Source: Holacanthus passer
Taxonomy: Eukaryota > Chordata > Actinopteri > Pomacanthidae
Assembly (NCBI GenBank): GCA_025331565.1
Contig: JAFREQ010000040.1
Span: 7,255,001-7,319,000 of the forward strand
Reading direction: 5' to 3'
Length of the DNA stretch: 64,000 nucleotides
The position numbers and the translations under genes were made by a program. Below the pieces are notes generated by a model. The model worked only from the letters and a program-made list of their open reading frames with translations, made no database searches and was not told the origin of the DNA. Shown here one piece after another: positions 50,051 to 61,915 of the stretch (position 1 is the first letter of the stretch; each line of letters opens with the position of its first letter).

Positions 50051-50849
50051 ATTTGGATTCTCCGCCTTTGTTCTATTACAAGAACAGTAAAATAACCTTT
50101 CGGATGCTTACAGTGGTTCAGCCTATCTTTGCAACCCCCCCTGTCCCATAAAAGACAACAACATAGGGCACAATGTTTGCATATCATGTCAGTATCAATC
50201 AAATGAAAGGCGTTCGCTGTTAAAGCAAAGACAACAGGATACTTCTGTTCTGCATGTGGCGACCTCACTGTCAGCTCTGCGGTCCGTTGTTATCTCATTT
50301 TCCTTTTGTTATGATCCCTGCAACTTCAACTTAAAAAAAAAAAAATTCTCTTGGTTTCACACCTCATGTGACTTCACACTATCAAGCTGACAGAATCAGT
50401 CATTTCAGCGAAACAAGTCCGCAGTTCAAACTTACAGTCATTAATTTTGCATCACAGTCGCTCATCACAAATATGAGCAGCGGTATGTTAATTGAAATAT
50501 CTGTGGAGAGGTGTTGTTTTCTCTGAGCCGCCTTCCTCTTTTCCAGGATGAATTTAAATGTGATGATTTCTGTCTTAAGCTGCTACCTCAAAATAATCTA
50601 ATTTGGCCCGTCACCGTCTTCAGGCAACACTAGTGACTTTATGTAGTAGCAGCACAACTTTGTGATAAAGGATTCTGAATGTCCTTTTCACTTCCAACCT
50701 CTCTTTTTCCATTTGCAAACACTGTGCCAGCACAAAATGGACTCTTTGGCTGCTCTATGAGATGTAAAGTGGTTCCTTGTTGTTTTTCATCCTCTCCTCA
50801 TCCTCACTTTTTAGCACTAACTCTCTGAGCTGAGTCTCTTTTGTTGCCT

Positions 50850-50873
50850 AAAAAAAAAAAAAAAAAAAAAAAA
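50850..50873 (+). repeat. Poly-A tract of 24
   Basis: This is an uninterrupted run of 24 A between TTGCCT and GCCCAACTGG. No retrogene or SINE body was recognised upstream of it. Confidence 0.95.
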
Positions 50874-51185
50874 GCCCAACTGGGTATTTTACAATATTGT
50901 GCTGAAAGAGAGGATGAACAAGTGTTAGATCAGTATGCTGATACTTTGCTGTGGACTCCTTGTAGGACATTTCACGAATGAATTATACTAATTCATCATA
51001 AATTAATATTTACAAGATTGTTTGTCTCTAAAGGTTTTATTTTTTTATTGCGAATGCATCAGTTTAAAAAAACGGTAGAATTATGATCGACAAGGTTCAG
51101 CACAACAAACTGTTCTCTGGCTTTTAACTAGTTTATAACAATGCCAACAGCTTTGTGTGGTTGTATTTAAGCACAGCGGCCTATT

Positions 51186-51296
51186 GAGCTAAATATTAAC
51201 ATCAGCATGCTCACAGTGACAGTGGGAACATGTTGATGTTTTGTAGGTGTAATTTTTTTTACCATGTTCACCATCTTGCTAATTAGCACTAAACAC
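51186..51296 (+). repeat. Interspersed repeat, copy 2 (GCATGCTCACAGTGACAG family)
   Basis: This is a second, truncated copy of the family seen at 16291-16500. It has TGAGCTAAATATTAACATCA, GCATGCTCACAGTGAC, TTTACCATGTTCACCATC and GCTAATTAGCACTAAACAC. It stops where the Tc1-like remnant begins, suggesting that one element inserted into or beside the other. Confidence 0.5.
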
Positions 51297-51304
51297 GACT
51301 TATT

Positions 51305-51655
51305 CTGAATTTGATGGCAGCAACATGTTTCAAACAAGTTGGGACAGGAGCAGCAAAAGACTGTGAAAGTTGTGGACTGATCCAAAAACACCTGTTTGGA
51401 TCATTCCACAGGTAAACAGGTTCATTGGTAACAGGTGATCGTATCATGACTGGGTATGAAAGGTTCATCCTGGAAAGACTCAGTCGTTCACAAGTAAGGA
51501 TGGAGAGAGGTTCAACACTTTGTCAACACATGATTGTATAGAAGAGATTAATACATGGGCTCAGGAACACTTTGTAAAACTGTTGTCAGTAAACACAGTT
51601 TGATTGCAAATGATTGCTTCCTGTTTTTAATTCTGTTTTTTGGAATCAGGGTTAT
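51305..51655 (+). mobile_element. Internally deleted Tc1/mariner-like transposon remnant
   Basis: The left part carries TGGCAGCAACATGTTTCAAA, CAAGTTGGGACAGGAGCAGC, AAAACACCTGTTTGGATCAT, CTCAGTCGTTCACAAGTAAG and GATGGAGAGAGGTTCAACAC. The middle has ACATGGGCTCAGGAACACTT. The right end has TTTTTTGGAATCAGGGTTAT. I know this word order from an abundant fish Tc1-like family whose ends carry AAGTTGGGAC and TTTGGAATC. Most of the transposase region between the start and the right end is missing, and no open frame survives, so the copy cannot encode a transposase. Confidence 0.6.
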
Positions 51656-54654
51656 AAAGGTTATTAGGTATTTTAGTCAAGACCAAAGTGGTGAAGTGAC
51701 CAACCAACAGACAAACTGAAAATACTTCCAGTAACGTGATGCGAGATGTAATTTGGCTTCAGTATTGAGGGTTGGTGGGCTCTGGATTTTGTGTCTTTCA
51801 GAGTTTAAATCCTTTCAGGGAATCGATGAAGTGGCAGTCGAGCCATTTTATGACTGCAAGAAATTGCTACTTGTAGGATTTTTCTATAATTCTCTTGCCG
51901 TGATGTTTACATTGTAAATATGTATAAGGCATCTGATGTAGAGACAGCCTCATCTTTTCCTCTCTTTTCCTCGTATCATCAGAGGCGCGTCCGGCTCGTC
52001 TCCTCTACGGTATCATCGAAATGAAGACGACTCTCAGAAGGCTCGAGACATGTTTCTGGTGATTTCCCTTCCATGTAGCCAGAGAGGCCAACGCTGGCAG
52101 CACAGCAGACGTTTCATTAGGAATGAAAAAGAAGATGAAGCAAAAGCCACATTTGCATAAAAATAACATTAGAGAAATAGCAATCAGATGGTGCAGGGCC
52201 ATGCTGAAAGTGTCGTCCTCCTGAGACAAGACCAGGGCTGTATCTTTAATTGAAAAGAGAAAGGGGGATAAAACCTCTCATAGATAAGATGCACAAGCGC
52301 TTTCATCGTTTTTTTCACTCAATGTTCTCATATTGTTCTTCCATTCTTGCCGTTGTTTTTCTCTCCACTCACTTCTTCATTACTTATTTATCTCTTGTTT
52401 TTGGCATAGCCTGTTCTGGGATTACTGTGCTGTGAATGGAATGGCTATGAGCTGCTATGTAACTATCGGATGCCAAGAGAGATTTTCCCAAAATGCTATA
52501 GGCTCGCATCAACATGTGAGTCATGGCAGGCAGGAGCTGCTTCTCGGTGGATGGATAAATACAGTGCATCAGTTTGTGCGTGGCTCTAGAAATACACACA
52601 ATGTATTAATTAGCATTATCTGGATGCAAGATGCAGGCGATAAGTCAGAAGTGATCATTTCTTTTTAAACTGAGCCAAGGTAAACCCAGATGATGCTTAT
52701 GGGAGAGCACGCTTGAGGAATTTGAAATGCACACCTCGCTTTAGGGTATTCAGGCGTGTGTTCAGGAATAAGAAAGTGAACATCCCCTTTGTGTGTTTCG
52801 GTGCGAGTGTGTGCGTGTTTACACATTCACGCCCGTGTACACTCGAGGAGCACAATGAGCACTCCTTTATAATACTAACATGATTAAAGAACCTTTCGAG
52901 TTGCAAAATCAATGTCGCTGAGACGGCGATGCCACAGAGGGCACATATCATTCATCAGGCAAAATGAGAGCACGGCTAACGAGCTAGCCGCGGTCTGCTG
53001 CGGTATCGCGTTGGGCCACATGGTCCTGTAATGCCGTAATGAGGAGAAATGGCTGAGGCGTGAAGAGAAGCCAAGTGGCGGGGTGAAGGCCACTAATTCC
53101 CCTCGTCTGGAACCAGAGATAAGAGACAGATTAAGATTAACAATGTCCAGCCTGTTGAAAGACTAATTATGAGGCACTCCGAGCGGTTACTAACTTCTGT
53201 AGGTAGCACCTCACAGAGACAGTCTGGAGTTTGTCCACTTGTGCTTTGTATGTGTGCGAGTGTGTATGTGTGTTACCGCCTTCCCCGTCCCCTCTGTTTT
53301 CTCTTTAATCCTCTGTTCAGAGTCTTCTGAGTCTCAGCTAAGCCTCTTTCTTCATAGGTTTCACATGTCAGCTATTTCCACCCTGCCTGGCTTCACACAC
53401 TCAGCTCCTCTCATCCTCTATTAGAGGCAGTATATTACTTTTTAGCTGACAGTCGAGGCTCCTTATCGTTTCACATCTATCCAGATCCTGAGAGGTTTGT
53501 TGTCTTATTGATGCAGATTTTATTTTGAAAAAGAGAAATCAGGAAGCTGGAATATGCTTAGAAATTTGGAGGCATAAAAATAACAAAAACAATGAGCTGA
53601 AAGATGCTAAAGTGGAAACATAGAGCAACAGTGCACAAGTGACCTCTTTTATATAAGTAACTAATATATAAAATATTGATTAGAGCAGCTGTAAGAATAA
53701 GCGCTCATCATCAGCACTCATAGGGTTAAACATTTGGACTGATTTAGAACATCAAGTTACATAAGAGAACAAGTGACCAAATCGCCCTTATTTCCATAAA
53801 ATTAGCTTGACTCTGAGGAGTACATACAAATTCCTACTGCCAATTAATCTGCATCATTAATCTTCTGTAGCTAATTAGAGACATCATCAACACCTGCACC
53901 AACTGAGAATAGCTAACACTGTCTATGAGCAGTATCAAACGGAAAAACAAAGGAGGACAGGCGTGCGGCGATGAGGAGACTTTCTTTAAAGTAACCTGTC
54001 TTTCACCTGTCGCCGGCGAAGCGACTCATTAACAACTTTTTAATCTTATAAATAAACAAAGTAAAGTCACAGAATGTCAAGAAAGGGAATATACTCACAC
54101 CTTACCTGGAAAATGAAGCACTGAGGAGGGAGGAGAGGAAGATGGAGTTTAAACAAAATCATCAACAACCAACATTATTTATCCCACAGGGGCACGAGAA
54201 AGGGCATCTGCTGCATCGTTATAATGCCTTTAATGTGTCTGACATCTAAACTGTCCCAGTGCTGGAGACAGTGATTTAGACATGGACAAACTCAGATATG
54301 TCAAATGTTTGTGGGCAGTGTTGAAGCATCGAGAAGAGTCACTGAACTACAAGGAGCTTAATTGTCTTGCCAACTCGTTCATACCATCAAAACTGTCTTG
54401 GTTAGTCTTTCCACCCGTTCTTGGGCTCAGGGTGTGTGTGCACAACAAATGCATTAACTTCAACCTGGCTCTTATGCACAACTGCGAATGCACCGTACAG
54501 AAGCAGGATTTTGGATTCACCTCCGTTTGCGAATCAGCTTAACTTGTTCCTCTTTAAGATTCATTCAAAAAGAATTTGTTCATGAATCTAACATCACCAT
54601 ATGAGCTCGCCCTGTCTTCTCTGTGGTAAGCAGCTGACTGCTGGGTATACTGTG

Positions 54655-54672
54655 CTGCTGCTGCTGCTGCTG
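54655..54672 (+). repeat. (CTG)6 trinucleotide repeat
   Basis: There are six perfect CTG units, preceded by TG and followed by ACATCAGG. The tract is short and non-coding. Confidence 0.95.
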
Positions 54673-55604
54673 ACATCAGGTTTGTAATTTTTGATCACTG
54701 GAGCGATTTTACTGTAGCTCTCGTAGCCTGGCCCAGAACAGAACAACAGATGGAGAGACCTGAGACTTTCCTTTTAAAGCTGTTCTCTGCCGTGAGGCAC
54801 TAAAGTGCAGCCTCAGACTGCCTCCTGAGCCTGAGGGAGAGGGAGCACGGAGTCGGCCGTGTTGGGGGGATGTTCTGTTTATACATGCACAAAAGATCCC
54901 ACGAATATGTCTGTGTGTCCTATATACAGCACATATACCTGTGTATTCTCTTATGTTCATGTGTTTGAAATGGCATTGGCTGCACTCTGGGCTTGTCTAA
55001 GCCTATTTAATAAAGTTGCACAGGCAACAGTACAGTATGGCTCTGTTGAACTGTATATGTAACTGTGAATATCTTAGTGTGCTTTTTATATCCAGCCTTT
55101 CCTTCCTCTCCATGCATAATGCATATCTGTCACCTGTGCTCTGTCTGAGTGACTAACTCTCTGTATCAAAGAATTTTCTGACCTGTAGAGGACTTCTCTT
55201 CCAAACGGGTACCGCAAGACACACAAGACACACAAGCACACACACATGGATGCTGCACGCTGGTAGTTTGATGACTTCAGTCTAAATTATCCCATTTTCT
55301 TTTCAGAAATTTCTATTTTTTGTTTCGGCTTCAGTGGATGTTCACTCTGTTTCTAGACGGGCTGTACTAGCTGTAGTGCTTATTCCTTTTAGAAATGTTG
55401 TTTGACTTTTTATTGATACATATATAGTAGCGAGCCTCAGGCTGTGTCACCCGTGTGGGCAACCTTTAGCTGCACCAAGGTAGTTTACACAAAATGGTGG
55501 ATTACAATACAGTTTCTTTTTTATTTCCTCGGGTGTTTATGAAAAGCTATTTTATCTACTACCATTAACCACCATTAAACATTGTCTTATTGTGACATTT
55601 TTTG

Positions 55605-55755
55605 TTTTAAGAAAAAAATATTTTCAGTATTACAAGAAAAAAATGTCTCAATTTAACAAAATGTCTCATTATAGGGAAAAGAATATCCTGTAACAAGAAA
55701 ATGTGAAAAGACAAGAGAGAAAATTAACAAGAAAAAAAGAAGTTAATGAGAAATT
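55605..55755. repeat. A-rich degenerate repeat with AACAAGAAAA words
   Basis: Recurring words include TACAAGAAAAAAATGTCTCA, AAAATGTCTCATTATAG, GTAACAAGAAAATG and TTAACAAGAAAAAAAG. These look like drifted copies of an ACAAGAAAA/TGTCTCA unit. It is low complexity and non-coding. Confidence 0.5.
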
Positions 55756-58700
55756 CTAAAAGCAGTGTTGCCTTTGCTGTACAGCAGAAATTAGTGTGAG
55801 CATTTGAATGAACTGATGAAGCTTTCTTTTGGGGCTAAAACACACAATTAAATTTTGTTCTTGAGACTGTGACTAGTGCACAGATGCTATAATAGAGACA
55901 GATTTCTCTTTGTGGTAGAGACACTGGTTCATTCAAGATGATACCTTCTTATGGGACATGCATGCCAATGGAAGTTTGGTATCTTCTTTTCTTCAAACTT
56001 GCCATGATTAACTCTGCAGTGTCTGTACTAATGTGAAGGTAAATATTGGATTTTTCCTATGAAGGTTTTTGATGATAGAGTGACTCAGCTGATTATGAGT
56101 TTGTGAAAACTATTCAATTGCTGCTAATTACAGTGTGACATAGCAACAATCTACATTACATTTGAGAAAGAAAACCACATTGCACATGTGCTTATCTTTG
56201 CTTTGGACAGAAACAGTGCACAAAAATTGTTCATGGTACATATCCTTTGTAAAATTTCCACTGTCTGGCCATACTGGCTGAGTCGACATCATTAATTTTA
56301 TGCTATTTAGTGCAGATGGGTAATATTCCCAGTTTATCGTACACACACTGCTTTAAATAGTTGGGTCCCTGCTAGCCACAGTGCTGATTGCTCAGTCTGA
56401 ATTCCTTTTTCAGTTTGTGCTGCGGAGCCAAACGTACGCATTGCATCCAAGTCAAACAGTGCTGCTCTATGGCACACATGGATAATTGGTAAATTCGCAC
56501 AGCCTCCAGCCATGAATTCTGTATGTCAACAAATGAGGCTCTGAAGACAGTGCCTTATCGCGGCTCTCAGCATCTGTGACTGTAAAAACTTCAGCCCAAT
56601 TGTCACACATCAAACCCCGCTTTTTTATGGTTTGGGCTGCTGCAGTGGGGTTTTTCCATAAAGCCATACTGTACCTAATGCTCAAGGCCATAACACACTA
56701 TTCACATTTTCATGGTTGTGTTTGCCAACATCCTAATTCTTCTGTAATACACTGGAAAAGCTCTCATAAAGACCAGACCTGGCACTTCTTGTCAAAACAC
56801 TTTCCTTAGACGATGAGAAAATCTGTGCTGGAATCACGGTCGTGGAATTTTCTGTATCCAGCCAGTTACTCAGTTTTGCATCTGAGTCACAAGAACAAAC
56901 TGTGTGCAAGTGAGACTTTTTTTAATTTGCTTGCTTGGTTTCTATTTCTTTCCACGTCAGTTATTTAGAGATGGCAGATGCAGAACAGTCTGTGGGGCAG
57001 CGCGGCTGTCGAAAAGGGAGTCAAAGTGTTGCTGATAAAACACCTGAGGAGACAAAATGAGGAAACGACCGATCTTAACTCCGACTCCAGCCGGTCGTCC
57101 TGTCACACAGAACAGCTCAGTCACCACCGTCGGTATCATCGCTCACACACGGAAACACACCCGCCAACTTATCTCACCCGCTTTCCAGCTCAGTGTCTCC
57201 CAGCACACCACACTAAACCCCTCATCATCTAGTGCATTGGTGTGTGGCAGTGATTGGATAATGACTCATATGACTCATATGTAAATACTTGAATATTTAG
57301 GGCTTAAGTTTTTCCTCTCATCGCTGCAGAAGTTAGCACGTCGCCTTCTCGGAGTTTCCAGGACAACGTAACACAATGCGACCCATTTCTGTGTCTTGAA
57401 CAGAGGCCAGTGATCCAAGCTCAGCAGATGGCACATTTATATTTATTTCAATTCCAAAGGATCTATTGTTATGGAGGATTTTTATTTGCATCAATTTGAA
57501 ATTAAAATAAACCAAAATATTTACTGGAGGTTACGCAAAATATTGCATAATAGAGGCAAATTATTCTTAATGACCCTGTGTGAAAGCTGTATAATGCCCA
57601 TTCACAGTCTTATTGTTCAGGCCCATTTCCCTTTGAAGAGATGAAATTCTGCCCGTGTACGTCTCCCTGTGACCCAGAGCAGGTCGCAGGATTAATTGCC
57701 TTGGCATTCCCAGTGATCCCTCCTCCACCTTAAAGTTCTTTAAGTATGGGCCTCACACACCCGACTGGAAAGTCACGGTCTGGAAAGACTGAACTCCAAG
57801 AATAAAACGCCCGGATGGAAGAAAGAACTGAGAGAAATTAGACATGAGGAAAGCTACAGTATGACATTAGATGACCTGTGCGGTGCAGATGCTTCAGGAT
57901 TGTGCCCCTTGCAGGATATTGAATGGTTTGTCTACTCATGTGTGAAAGCAAAGGAAAGAGCTCTGGGGGCTTTAGGAGGAAATGCTTGATGATCCACGTC
58001 TTGTAGGTCTATAGTTTAGCCTGGCAGCAACACTGATAAAACAGGTTTTTCTTCCAGGAGTCCAATGCCCCTGACTCAAAATACAATACTCAGAAAAATC
58101 AACACAATCATTGCAATCATCCTTCTTGTTGGGAAACCCACTATATAGTGGTGTTTTTTTCATTATCAATGTCCGTGTTTATGATTTAAGAGCGAAAACA
58201 AGTTCTTTAATCTGGCTGTGTTGCTTTGCAATTTGTTTTCCCATTAACTCTTGTTGATGGGGATTAGAACCCCTGAACTCAACATCAATGATGTTAAAAG
58301 GCAGACAGGATCCATTCAAAGATTATTAACGAATGGAAATGTGCTGCCCGCTTGTCTCAGAACAGCCCTGACCCTGATTTAAATATAGCTTGTCCACTAC
58401 AACTGATCCTGATTCTGTGACTCTGACCCGGCGTGTTGCCTCGTGGCCGCGCTGCAGCGTGTTCAATAATGCAGGGCTGGAAGGTGGCGGTGGTGGCGGC
58501 GATGGGGAGCTAAGAGTGTTCCCCGATACCACTTCACTCCTTCTTCAGCAAACAAAGCAAGAGGTGAAGGGATCAGACAGAAAAAAGGAGGATCTTAACA
58601 AACTCAAGACAAAAGACAACATGAGCACAGGGGAGTCCAAATATGTGGAGGGGAACAAGAAACTGAGAAATCGTTGACTTAAATCGCCAAAAGTGTGTTT

Positions 58701-60857
58701 TTTCCTGTGTGTTTTTTTCTCCACAGTCCACCGGAGAGAGTCTGAAAGGGTGCCTTTAAAATCAAACCAACCGTGTACATTTAATATCATGGTCAAAAAA
58801 AAAGTAATTTCCTCTTACCAGACCATCTGAGGTTTAGCTGGCGCTCACTGACCTCACAGCTGGACCGAGCAGCGGGGGGGGGGAGAGTGCTAACACTGAG
58901 CGTAGCCTGAAGCTTTCCAAACTGACCAAAGACCCACTGGGCTTAATCACTACCATTAGGTGGGATTTTTACAGCGGAAGACCCGCTAATGGAATTTATA
59001 ATCACCTGGTTTAAAAGCCGTAGCAGGAGACAACTGTTGTTTTGGATATGTTTTAATCTGATTGGTGGGAGGCTTTGCTCCAAAAATCCATCAACGTAAA
59101 GTTAATCTTGATACAGTTGTTTGGTTTCAGTGTCCCACGAGTAAAAATGACTTTTTTTTTAAAGAGGAAAAATTACACCTCAGCTCCAACCTCAACAAAT
59201 CCCTGTACCCCCATTGGATCTTTGGAGAGGACAAATTTCCAGACTTGAGATGTTTAAATTCAGCCTTTTCATCTGTCCAGAATTCAATTTAAAAGCTCCA
59301 CTGGAAGATGATTTTACTGTGAAACACCAACGACTTGTACACCCATGCTCTTTTTCCTATTCATCCATTCGCTATTATTAAGTCCTTTTCCATTCAACAT
59401 ATGTTTTTTTTTTCCCTTTTCAAATAAAATCATTAACAGTATATTCTGTCGTGCGGTCTCCAGAGAGAGAGAGGACATAAAAGCAGGGATGCAGTTCCAG
59501 ACGGCACTTTCAGGACCGCAGACTGAACAACACAATATTTCACTCCAAAGTGTGTCGCCGTCGCTCCCCGATGAATATCCAGAATTATCAAATAGAAGAC
59601 GGAGAAGAAAACTTCAGCGCCACACTCACTCAGCCGCAATTCAGCAACGCTCACACAGACGGAGAGCGTTAGGGTCACCGCTCTGTTCCTCGCAGTAATG
59701 AAGTGAATTCAGGCAAAAGCTATTATCCCTCAATGATTTTACTTATCAAGTCTTTGGCATTCAAAAATGACAAGATGAAGACAAAATGAGCATGATTTTT
59801 TTAAAGGATTTGAAAGAGTTTATGTGTGGATTGTGGCAAAAGGTTATTATCACATCAGTGTATTGATCTATCTAATGTGCTTACAGACAGTGGTGGAGTT
59901 GGTCACATACCTGCTCTGTAAATCACACCTGTGCTCTCAAGATATGTGATAATTAATTTGTCAGAATACTGTTAGTTCTTCATCTGTGTAGATTCACAAC
60001 TTGCATAAAGCAGTAACTTCAGTGTTCAGTCATAGGAACTAACAGCCAGACAGCAACACAACACAAGAGCTACAGACACATGCATTAAACAGCATTTAAA
60101 CACATCTCTAAATCTAACTTTGGTCTCTTTGGATGCTGATGTGGTCTGTCCATGACTAGTAGGCTATCACACAAGTTAGTTTCCTTTGTGTTCAGTTCTT
60201 CTGCTGGAGTTCAGATTCATCAGACACGATCCTTCATGACTGAGAGAAAAAGGAGGATTTCTGATATTCTCACTTTCCCGACATTATTTTTTATTGAGAA
60301 ACAAAACAACATGTGCTGAAAGTAAGTAATGTCCCCTGCTGGTGTTATATTATCAGATTTTTATTTTTGATGCATTAATATGTAAGCATGACTTTAACCG
60401 GTTGAGGGGAGGCTGATTATAAGTGTTGGTTTTGTAAAATCCTAATATGCAAAGTAACTGTAACAGCCAATATTTCCTCAGACATGTAGTTGAGAAGTAG
60501 TATAAAGTAGTATAAGATGGAAAGTACAAGTACCTGAAAACTGCACCTTGAGTAAATGAAGTTGTTTTCACCGCTGTCTGCATCTGGCATTTTCTGGAAA
60601 AAGCTGGAGGCTTGTGAAAAACAGAAAAACAAATAATTTGCATTCCTGTGTTGCACAATTCAAATGACTGAGCCTCTGTTGAACCTGACCAATAAAAACA
60701 CAATCTGAATATCTGTCGGGGTGCATATTCAGTGTATGCCATCATACTCTGACCTTCTTGCAGCATTGTTACAGCACACATGTATTTATGTAATGAGACA
60801 TCTCACTGTAACACTATGCAATGCAGCAAACAGTGGGTGTCAGTGCACTGTATACAT

Positions 60858-60874
60858 CCCCCCCCTCCCCACCC
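60858..60874 (-). other. C-rich tract, G-quadruplex motif on the - strand
   Basis: Eight C, T, four C, A and three C. The - strand reads GGGTGGGGAGGGGGGGG, which can provide four G3 runs. There is no gene context on either side. Confidence 0.7.
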
Positions 60875-61542
60875 AACCTTCTCCTGTTCATACTTCTTTG
60901 ATGTATCCTATATTCCAGTGAGAACAGGCATGAACTACAGGTATCAAAGGAACCGTTCAGAATATACATATTACATTTAGTTTTATTTAAAAAATGGGAA
61001 TTTTAAACAGGAAATGTTCTGTTAGAGCATCAAAGGTCAGGACAGAGACCGGTGCATATACATTAGCAGCATGCAGAGAGCAGTGAGTGCATCCACCTAC
61101 CCCTTTCAACCCGCCTCCCTACTCAAGCTCATTTGTTTAGGCTAAAGAGGGGAAAAGTACAGGAGGAGTAAGATGTGTCCAATGGTGCCATCTGCTGCTC
61201 ACTGGGTCACACTGCAGCTAATTACACTGCTGCACTTGGACATTAAAATGCCTGTGGGAGACAGTGTAGTCTACTTGATATGCAGGTGTACACTGTATAC
61301 CCACAAAGAAAGCTCCAGGATTTCCATATATCCCCGTAAAAATGCTCAAGGACACATAACAGTATAATTTTGCGACTTTTACTTGAGCTTTGTTTTTGCA
61401 AATACCAGGTCAGGAGATGTGACAACAAACTGAACAATCACTGCAGAACATTGAACAATAAAATAATGTGCAACATTAAGGATGATGTCATTATGGGTTA
61501 AGGTTTTGTTTATCATGTGCAAAAAAGGTTGCATCTGTCTTA

Positions 61543-61915
61543 ATGAACCATTTAATGCACCACCCGGCAAGCACGTCAAGTGACCCAAATCAAACACACC
61601 CAGGATGTTGTGAGGCCAACAGGTGCATGCTGGGTGCTAAATCCTCACATGGACCCTCCAGCCGTGATTTCTACATGTGCTACACTGCTGAAGAACTTCT
61701 ACCTTCAGTGAGGGGTTTGAGGCCTCTCTGCTTCTGTCCCAGTTGTGACTGCAGAGTCTCCTGCAGATCAAAATGTTTGAAAACCTTGAGGAGCACAGTG
61801 GGACAGAGGTACTGAGAGGACTGGATATATGAACTGAGAATGGTCAAACAAAGAAGCTGAACCAAGAGCAGACTGTTGAGGATTTTACACGGCTCACAGG
61901 ATGATGTTCAGACAG
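61543..61915 (+). other. Candidate non-coding exon with splice donor at 61916
   Basis: This is a stretch of balanced composition that ends GATGATGTTCAGACAG, followed by the strong donor gtgagt at 61916. It includes CTGAACCAAGAGCAGACTGTTG. It lacks a convincing coding frame, so it could be a 5' UTR exon of a downstream + strand gene (hapln1 is the expected neighbour) or chance. No upstream promoter was identified. Confidence 0.15.

Noticed and set aside
59345..59698. 117-codon + strand frame with hydrophobic start and Arg-rich end
   Set aside because: The hydrophobic part comes from a T-rich tract and the Arg run from an AGA-rich tract. There is no family similarity.
60353..60781. 142-codon - strand frame
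   Set aside because: It is rich in Phe, Tyr and Cys from AT-rich DNA, without domain or splice signals.
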